From Microbacterium sp. LCT-H2 (GTDB lineage Bacteria > Actinomycetota > Actinomycetes > Actinomycetales > Microbacteriaceae): a stretch of DNA of 64,000 bases. Both the position numbers and the translations under genes were made by a program. This document shows positions 53,965 through 64,000 of this stretch, piece after piece. The stretch lies in assembly GCF_001866135.1 (NCBI RefSeq), contig NZ_MODW01000002.1, forward strand, positions 434,001 through 498,000, given 5' to 3'. The notes under the pieces were generated by a model. The model was given only the letters and a program-made list of their open reading frames with translations. It was not told where the DNA came from and searched no databases. Every line of letters starts with the position of its first letter. The stretch's first letter is position 1.

Positions 53965-54264
53965 TCAGGACCGCTTGTCCTGGGCGTGCCCCTGCGCGTC
54001 GGCGAGGGCCTTCTGCGAACGGAACTGCAGACGCTGCGCCTTCTTGGACTTCTTCACCGACTGCGGGGAGTCGGCGTCCACCGGCACGCCGTGGCGTTCG
54101 CGGCGCATGTCGACGACCGCGCCGACCGCGAGCGCCATGGTGATGCCCCAGCTCACCCACGACAGGAGCGAGCGCCAGGTGATGGGTTCGTTGCGGGTGC
54201 CGCGCAGCAGCGAGATCCCAGCCGAGATCGCGGCGACGAGTCCGGTGCTGAAGAGGTAGCGCAT
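53965..54264 (-). CDS. small membrane protein, unknown
   Basis: This 99-residue protein has two hydrophobic helices (about 3-19 and 32-52) and a basic C-terminal tail with KKSKKAQRLQFRSQKAL. A -10-like TACCGT (+ strand 54271-54276) ends 6 nt before the ATG, which supports the short start and rejects a longer upstream reading. No family is recognised. It converges on the thiolase. Confidence 0.7.
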   Translation of the reverse strand: MRYLFSTGLVAAISAGISLLRGTRNEPITWRSLLSWVSWGITMALAVGAVVDMRRERHGVPVDADSPQSVKKSKKAQRLQFRSQKALADAQGHAQDKRS

Positions 54265-54470
54265 GCCCCTACGGTACCCGCAGCCGGGGTGCGGGGGCCG
54301 GAGCCTTGACAAGCCGGGGGAGAGGCTGGCAGGGCGCCCGCCCGGGGCACCGGATATCATGGGAGGGTCGCGGTTCGCCCGCGGCCGCAGAAACCGTGTA
54401 TCTACCGGCCGTCGGCGTCTCCGGCGGACAGCGGCGGCACCCGACATCGCGTCGTCGACGCGCGAGAGCC

Positions 54471-55727
54471 ATGACACACGCCAGCACCACGCCGGATACC
54501 GCCGAGCCGAGCCTCTTCCGCCTCGCCGGCCTGCCCTACTTCCTCATCGCGTTCATCGCGCGGCTGCCCTTCGCCATGATGGTCGTCGGTGTGCTGACCG
54601 TCGTCGTGTCGGCGCGGGAATCGCTGTCCCTCGGCGGGCTCACGTCCGCTGCGGTCGGTCTCGGCACCGCCTGCTTCGGCCCGCTCCTGGGCGCCGCGGC
54701 CGACCGGTTCGGTCAGCGCACGGTCCTCCTCGCACTCGCCGTGGGCAACGCGGCGATGCTCCTGCTCTTCACGGCGGTCGTCTACGGCCCGGCCGCCGAC
54801 GGGTTCGTGCTTCTCGCCGCGATCGGCATCGGCGCGACGGCCCCGCAGGTGGCGCCGCTCTCGCGCTCCCGTCTGGTCACGATCATCGGCGAGCGGATGC
54901 CGGCGGAGCGCCGTGCCCGCACCGTCTCCGGCACGATGGCGTACGAGTCGGCCGCCGACGAGACCGTCTTCGTCTTCGGGCCCTTCATCGTGGGCGTGCT
55001 CGCCTCGGCGATCGCGCCCTGGGCCCCGCTGGTCGGCGCCGCCGTGCTGACCCTGGTGTTCGTCGGGGCCTTCGCGCTGCACCCGAGCGGACGTCACGTC
55101 TCCCAGGACCGCACCGACGACGGTCGGGCGCCGTCCGCCGTGTCCGAGCTGTTCCGGCCGCAGCTCCTCATCGTCGTCCTCGGCATCCTCGGCGTCGGCA
55201 TCTTCTTCGGCACGATGCTCACCTCGCTCACGTCGTTCATGGCCGACCTCGGTGCCCCGGAGCAGGCGGGCCTGCTGTACGGCGTGATGGGCGTCGGCTC
55301 CGCGCTGCTGGCCCTGGGCGTCGCGTGGCTCCCCGCCCGGTTCTCGCTGCGTGCGCGCTGGCTGGTCTTCTCCGGAGTGCTGCTGGCCGGCTCGCTGCTG
55401 CTCGGCATCGTCGACTCGCCTGCGGGGATGATGCTCGCCCTGGCCATCATGGGCATCGGCATCGGGCCGACGCTCGTCACCCAGTACAGCTTCGGAGCGG
55501 CGCGGAGCCCCCGTGGCCGGTCGGCGACGGTGATGACGATGCTCGGCTCCGGCGTTATCGTCGGCCAGTCGATCGGCGCCGCGGTGGCGGGAGAGATCGC
55601 GGAGAGCCTCGGCACCTCCGCCGCCCTGGTCCTCCCGGTGATCGCGGCCGGCATCGCGTTCGCGGCGGGCCTCGGGAACTGGGCCCTCAGCGGTGTGCAC
55701 CGCGCGACGTCCGCTGTCAAGGCCTGA
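54471..55727 (+). CDS. MFS transporter
   Basis: This 418-residue protein has about 12 membrane helices. It shows an MFS loop GAAADRFGQRTVLLAL after helix 2 and a long central hydrophilic loop near 215-235. Its substrate is unknown. The 206 nt before it contain a TTGACA at 54306-54311 and a TATCAT at 54355-54360 but no well-spaced promoter; the ribosome site is weak, so the start is less certain. otsA follows 65 nt later. Confidence 0.85.
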   Translation: MTHASTTPDTAEPSLFRLAGLPYFLIAFIARLPFAMMVVGVLTVVVSARESLSLGGLTSAAVGLGTACFGPLLGAAADRFGQRTVLLALAVGNAAMLLLFTAVVYGPAADGFVLLAAIGIGATAPQVAPLSRSRLVTIIGERMPAERRARTVSGTMAYESAADETVFVFGPFIVGVLASAIAPWAPLVGAAVLTLVFVGAFALHPSGRHVSQDRTDDGRAPSAVSELFRPQLLIVVLGILGVGIFFGTMLTSLTSFMADLGAPEQAGLLYGVMGVGSALLALGVAWLPARFSLRARWLVFSGVLLAGSLLLGIVDSPAGMMLALAIMGIGIGPTLVTQYSFGAARSPRGRSATVMTMLGSGVIVGQSIGAAVAGEIAESLGTSAALVLPVIAAGIAFAAGLGNWALSGVHRATSAVKA

Positions 55728-55792
55728 GGGAGGACCGGCGGTCGGCGCGCATCCTCGATAGGTTGGAAGCTCCTGGACCGAGGAGTGCCCCT

Positions 55793-57199
<1,407 letters not shown>

Positions 57200-57241
57200 G
57201 CGCCCTCCCTGCCCCCCTTCTTCCTCTCGATCGGAGACACC

Positions 57242-58039
57242 GTGACGCGCCCCTGGATCCCCGGAACCGCCGACGCCGACCTCACCGCCCTCGCGACGAC
57301 GCCGCGGCTGGTGGTGGCCCTCGACTTCGACGGCACCGCCTCCCCGCTCGTGGTGGACCCCATGGCCGCACGCGCCCTGCCGGAGGTCGCCGCGCAGATG
57401 GACCGCCTCGCCGCGATGCCGAATACGGTCGTTGCCTACGTCTCCGGGCGCAGCATGCACGACCTCCGGGAGATCACCGAGCACACCGACGACTCCGTCG
57501 TGGTGCTCGCCGGCTCCCACGGCGCGCAGTACTGGTTCCCCGGTGAGGGGGCCGCCGACGCGCCGGGCGATGCGACCGAGAACGGGGCGCGGGAGGAGCT
57601 GTGGGCGGCCGCGCAGCCGATCATCGACCGCTACGAGGGGGCGGAGCTGGAGTCCAAGACCTTCGGAATGGGCGTGCACACCCGCCGCGCGGACCGGGAC
57701 ACCGAGGAGAAGGTCTTCGCCGAGATCGACGCCCTCGTCGCCGAGCGCTTCCCGCACTGGCGGCGGCGCGCCGGTCACCGGGTGCTGGAGTTCTCGTCGC
57801 GGAACGAGGGGAAGGACGCCGCGATGATCGCCCTCCGGCAGCGCTTCGACGCGACCGGGATCCTCTTCGCCGGCGACGACGTGACCGACGAGGATGCGAT
57901 GCGCGTGCTGGAGGAGGGCGACCTCGGCGTGCGCGTCGGGCCGGGGGAGAGCGCCGCGACCCTCCGTGTGGACTCCCCACAACAGATCGCCGCGCTTCTG
58001 GAGACGCTCGCGAACGAGAGGGTCGTCGCGCAGGAATAG
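57242..58039 (+). CDS. otsB: trehalose-6-phosphate phosphatase
   Basis: This HAD-superfamily enzyme completes trehalose synthesis. Motif I is DFDGTASPL near residues 28-36, motif II lies in VAYVSGRS, and motif III/IV is FAGDDVTDEDA. It has 265 residues. It begins at GTG 57242 after GATCGGAGACACC. It follows otsA on the same transcript. Confidence 0.95.
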   Translation: MTRPWIPGTADADLTALATTPRLVVALDFDGTASPLVVDPMAARALPEVAAQMDRLAAMPNTVVAYVSGRSMHDLREITEHTDDSVVVLAGSHGAQYWFPGEGAADAPGDATENGAREELWAAAQPIIDRYEGAELESKTFGMGVHTRRADRDTEEKVFAEIDALVAERFPHWRRRAGHRVLEFSSRNEGKDAAMIALRQRFDATGILFAGDDVTDEDAMRVLEEGDLGVRVGPGESAATLRVDSPQQIAALLETLANERVVAQE

Positions 58040-58048
58040 ACTCTCGTC

Positions 58049-59767
58049 ATGTCCTCGCATGATCCCTCCACCAGCGCGCCCATCGACATCAAGCCCCGCA
58101 GTCGCGTCGTCACCGACGGCATCGAGGCCACGACCTCCCGCGGCATGCTCCGCGCCGTCGGCATGGGGGATGCCGACTGGGACAAGCCGCAGATCGGCAT
58201 CGCGTCCAGCTGGAACGAGATCACGCCCTGCAACCTGAGCCTCGACCGGCTCGCGCAGGGGGCGAAGGAGGGCGTGCACTCCGGCGGCGGCTACCCGCTG
58301 CAGTTCGGCACGATCTCCGTCTCGGACGGCATCTCGATGGGGCACGAGGGGATGCACTTCTCGCTCGTCTCCCGCGAGGTCATCGCCGACTCGGTCGAGA
58401 CCGTGATGATGGCCGAGCGCCTCGACGGCTCCGTCCTCCTCGCCGGCTGCGACAAGTCCATCCCCGGCATGCTCATGGCCAGCGCGCGCCTCGACCTGTC
58501 CAGCGTGTTCCTGTACGCCGGATCGATCGCACCGGGCTGGGTCAAGCTCTCCGACGGCACCGAGAAGGACGTCACGATCATCGACTCGTTCGAGGCGGTC
58601 GGCGCCTGCCGTGCCGGTCTCATGAGCGAGGAGGACCTCAAGCGCATCGAATGCGCCATCGCTCCCGGTGAGGGCGCGTGCGGCGGCATGTACACCGCCA
58701 ACACCATGGCCTCCGTCGCCGAGGCGCTCGGGCTCAGCCTCCCGGGCTCCGCTGCGCCGCCCGCTGCCGACCGCCGTCGCGACTACTTCGCGCACCGCTC
58801 GGGCGAGGCGGTCGTGAACCTGCTCCGCCAGGGGATCACGACGCGCGACATCCTCACCAAGGAGGCGTTCGAGAACGCGATCGCCCTCGCGATGGCCCTC
58901 GGCGGCTCGACCAACGTCGTCCTCCACCTCCTCGCGATCGCCCGCGAGGCCGAGGTCGAGCTGAGCCTGCACGACTTCAACCGCATCGGCGACAAGGTCC
59001 CGCACGTGGCCGACATGAAGCCGTTCGGCAAGTACGTCATGAACGACGTCGACCGCCACGGCGGCATCCCCGTGATCATGAAGGCGATGCTCGACGAAGG
59101 GCTGCTGCACGGCGACGCGCTCACGGTCACCGGCAAGACGCTCGCCGAGAACCTCGCCGAGCTCGACCCGCAGCCGATCGACGGCGAGGTCATCCACACC
59201 TTCGACAACCCGATCCACGCCACCGGCGGCCTGACGATCCTGCACGGATCGCTCGCGCCGGAGGGCGCCGTGGTCAAGACCGCCGGCTTCGACGCGGCCG
59301 TCTTCGAGGGCCCCGCGCGGGTCTTCGAGCGGGAGCGCGCCGCCATGGACGCGGTCGCCGAGGGCAGCATCGAACCGGGGACGGTCATCGTCATCCGGTA
59401 CGAGGGTCCCAAGGGCGGACCGGGCATGCGCGAGATGCTCGCCATCACCGCCGCCATCAAGGGCGCGGGGCTCGGAAAAGATGTACTACTCTTGACGGAC
59501 GGACGATTCTCAGGCGGCACAACCGGCCTGTGCATCGGCCACATAGCACCCGAAGCGGTGGACGCAGGTCCCATCGCCTTCGTGCGCGATGGTGATCTGA
59601 TACGGGTCGATATCGCAGCTCGCTCTCTCGATCTACTCGTCGACGAGGCAGAGCTCGCCTCCCGCCGCTCTGGCTGGGAGCCGCTTCCCCCGCGCTACAC
59701 CCGAGGCGTTCTTGCCAAGTACTCGCGCCTCGTGCGGTCCGCCGCCGAGGGCGCGACGACCGGCTGA
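58049..59767 (+). CDS. ilvD: dihydroxy-acid dehydratase
   Basis: This iron-sulfur enzyme dehydrates dihydroxyisovalerate and dihydroxymethylvalerate in valine/isoleucine synthesis. The cluster cysteines are Cys61, Cys134 in AGCDKSIPG and Cys211 in [12 protein letters not shown]. It has 572 residues. A -10-like TAGACT (58037-58042) ends 6 nt before the ATG. From about 59474 the codons abruptly become A/T-richer (AAA, GTA, CTA, TTG, TCA, ATA, GCA), covering the conserved [15 protein letters not shown] block; see findings. Confidence 0.96.
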   Translation: MSSHDPSTSAPIDIKPRSRVVTDGIEATTSRGMLRAVGMGDADWDKPQIGIASSWNEITPCNLSLDRLAQGAKEGVHSGGGYPLQFGTISVSDGISMGHEGMHFSLVSREVIADSVETVMMAERLDGSVLLAGCDKSIPGMLMASARLDLSSVFLYAGSIAPGWVKLSDGTEKDVTIIDSFEAVGACRAGLMSEEDLKRIECAIAPGEGACGGMYTANTMASVAEALGLSLPGSAAPPAADRRRDYFAHRSGEAVVNLLRQGITTRDILTKEAFENAIALAMALGGSTNVVLHLLAIAREAEVELSLHDFNRIGDKVPHVADMKPFGKYVMNDVDRHGGIPVIMKAMLDEGLLHGDALTVTGKTLAENLAELDPQPIDGEVIHTFDNPIHATGGLTILHGSLAPEGAVVKTAGFDAAVFEGPARVFERERAAMDAVAEGSIEPGTVIVIRYEGPKGGPGMREMLAITAAIKGAGLGKDVLLLTDGRFSGGTTGLCIGHIAPEAVDAGPIAFVRDGDLIRVDIAARSLDLLVDEAELASRRSGWEPLPPRYTRGVLAKYSRLVRSAAEGATTG

Positions 59768-59837
59768 TCCATCGACCGGCTCAGCAACCGCTCGATCGGA
59801 GCGCCGGTGTCCCGCACAGTTCATCAGAAGGAAAGTC

Positions 59838-63238
<3,401 letters not shown>

Positions 63239-63251
63239 TTCGACTCGCGAA

Positions 63252-63283
63252 CGAACGGGCGTCCCTCCGGGGGCGCCCGTTCG
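63252..63283 (+). terminator. ilv operon terminator
   Basis: A 10-bp stem (CGAACGGGCG at 63252-63261 with CGCCCGTTCG at 63274-63283) closes 13 nt after the ilvC stop; the short T run after it is weak. Confidence 0.75.
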
Positions 63284-63308
63284 GCGTTTCGCGTGCCATT
63301 CACCGACG

Positions 63309-63325
63309 CAGACATCGGATGTCTG
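63309..63325. promoter_or_regulatory. perfect palindrome before the fucosidase gene
   Basis: CAGACATC-g-GATGTCTG is a perfect 8-bp-arm inverted repeat ending 15 nt before the ATG at 63341. Its form suits a GntR- or LacI-type sugar-pathway repressor; the regulator is not in the window. Confidence 0.6.
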
Positions 63326-63340
63326 TGCCAGGATGGACGC

Positions 63341-64000
63341 ATGCGACAGGAATGGTTTGATGACGCCCGCTTCGGCATGTTCGTCCACTTCGGCCTCTAC
63401 AGCGGGGCCGCGCGGCACGAGTGGGTGCAGAACTACGAACGCCTCACCGACGAGGAGTACCGCCCCTACTTCGACAACTTCGATCCCGACCTCTTCGACG
63501 CCGCGGCCCTGGCGAGGACAGCCAAGGAGACGGGGATGGGCTACGTCGTGCTCACGACGAAGCACCACGACGGCTTCTGCCTCTGGGACTCGAAGCTGAC
63601 CGACTTCACCTCCGTCACGGCGGTCGGACGGGACCTCGTGCGCGAGTACGTCGACGCCCTCCGTGCCGAGGGGGTCCGCGTCGGCCTCTACCACTCGGTC
63701 ATCGACTGGCATCACCCCGATTTCACGGTGGACTGGAACCATCCCCGACGCGACGACGAAAACGCGCACGCCCTGAACGAGGGGCGCGACATGGCCCGCT
63801 ACCGCGAGTACTTGCACGGTCAGGTCCGCGAGCTGCTCACCGAGTACGGCGACATCGACTACCTGTTCTTCGACTTCACCTACCCGGAGTCCAAGGACGG
63901 CTGGGAGGGCAAGGGGCCGCAGGACTGGGACGCCGAGGCGCTGCTCGCGCTGTGCCGCGAGCTGCAGCCGGAGATGCTCGTCAACGACCGTCTCGGCATC
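63341..64000 (+). CDS. alpha-L-fucosidase (GH29), 3' end outside the window
   Basis: This is the N-terminal 220 codons of a glycoside hydrolase family 29 enzyme that removes terminal L-fucose. The TIM-barrel landmarks are ARFGMFVHFGLYS, GYVVLTTKHHDGFCLWDS, VGLYHSVIDWHHPDF and IDYLFFDFTYPE, the last near the nucleophile region. No signal peptide is visible, which suggests a cytoplasmic or imported-oligosaccharide role. It reads open to base 64000. The palindrome before it suggests substrate-controlled expression. Confidence 0.9.
   Translation, partial: MRQEWFDDARFGMFVHFGLYSGAARHEWVQNYERLTDEEYRPYFDNFDPDLFDAAALARTAKETGMGYVVLTTKHHDGFCLWDSKLTDFTSVTAVGRDLVREYVDALRAEGVRVGLYHSVIDWHHPDFTVDWNHPRRDDENAHALNEGRDMARYREYLHGQVRELLTEYGDIDYLFFDFTYPESKDGWEGKGPQDWDAEALLALCRELQPEMLVNDRLGI

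Noticed and set aside
59492..59520. TTGACG inside ilvD as an internal ilvB promoter
   Set aside because: No -10-like hexamer stands at 16-18 bp downstream, and the motif lies in conserved coding sequence.

Overview
The window is high-GC actinobacterial chromosome, most likely Microbacteriaceae and probably Microbacterium. This rests on codon bias, a tmRNA tag ending FALAA, the small actinobacterial families DUF5302, DUF3046 and a DUF7882-like pair, and a gene order resembling the Mycobacterium tuberculosis rpsO-pnp-dapB-dapA-ftsK-recA-miaB-dapF-hflX region. No phage, insertion sequence, CRISPR array or rRNA operon is visible. A recurring feature is a -10 hexamer (TANNNT or close) ending 6-7 nt before the start codon. 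It precedes 22 of roughly 75 genes and implies leaderless mRNAs; it also fixes several start codons.

Layout. 1-16.4 kb is a variable block between rpsO and pnp. It holds a 2-oxoglutarate oxygenase, the iron-uptake operon efeUOB behind a DtxR/IdeR-type iron box, a membrane acyltransferase overlapping a SxxK serine hydrolase, an LLM flavin oxidoreductase with its FMN reductase, a CitAB/DcuSR-like two-component system divergent from dctA, a glycosyltransferase fused to an SGNH hydrolase, and UDP-glucose dehydrogenase. 16.4-42.6 kb is a conserved housekeeping backbone: pnp with a structured leader, an aldo/keto reductase homologue without its catalytic tetrad, dapB, OsmC, thioredoxin/DUF4395, thyA-dfrA-SDR, dapA, rnj, ftsK-pgsA-cinA, a ClgR-like regulator, DUF3046, recA-recX behind a LexA box, miaB-miaA, dapF and hflX. 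42.7-48.7 kb carries tmRNA, tRNA-Lys(CTT), hisN, and several small lineage-specific proteins including two paralogues, then SRAP and YbaK proteins. 48.7-55.7 kb holds a MarR-controlled MFS efflux pair, an IclR regulator divergent from a CoA-transferase/thiolase operon, and a second MFS transporter. 55.8-64 kb holds otsA-otsB (trehalose), ilvD-ilvB-ilvN-ilvC (branched-chain amino acids), and the start of a GH29 alpha-L-fucosidase that runs off the window.

How the genes work together. dapB, dapA and dapF supply diaminopimelate and lysine; ilvDBNC supplies valine, isoleucine and leucine precursors; thyA-dfrA couples dTMP synthesis to folate recycling; recA-recX and probably the SRAP protein serve DNA repair; pnp and rnj turn over RNA; tmRNA rescues ribosomes. 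Probable regulatory sites seen directly are the efeU iron box, the recA LexA box, a MarR palindrome spanning promoter and start codon, an IclR-type repeated half-site, a mirrored leader between dctA and its two-component system, and near-perfect palindromes before the LLM oxidoreductase and the fucosidase.
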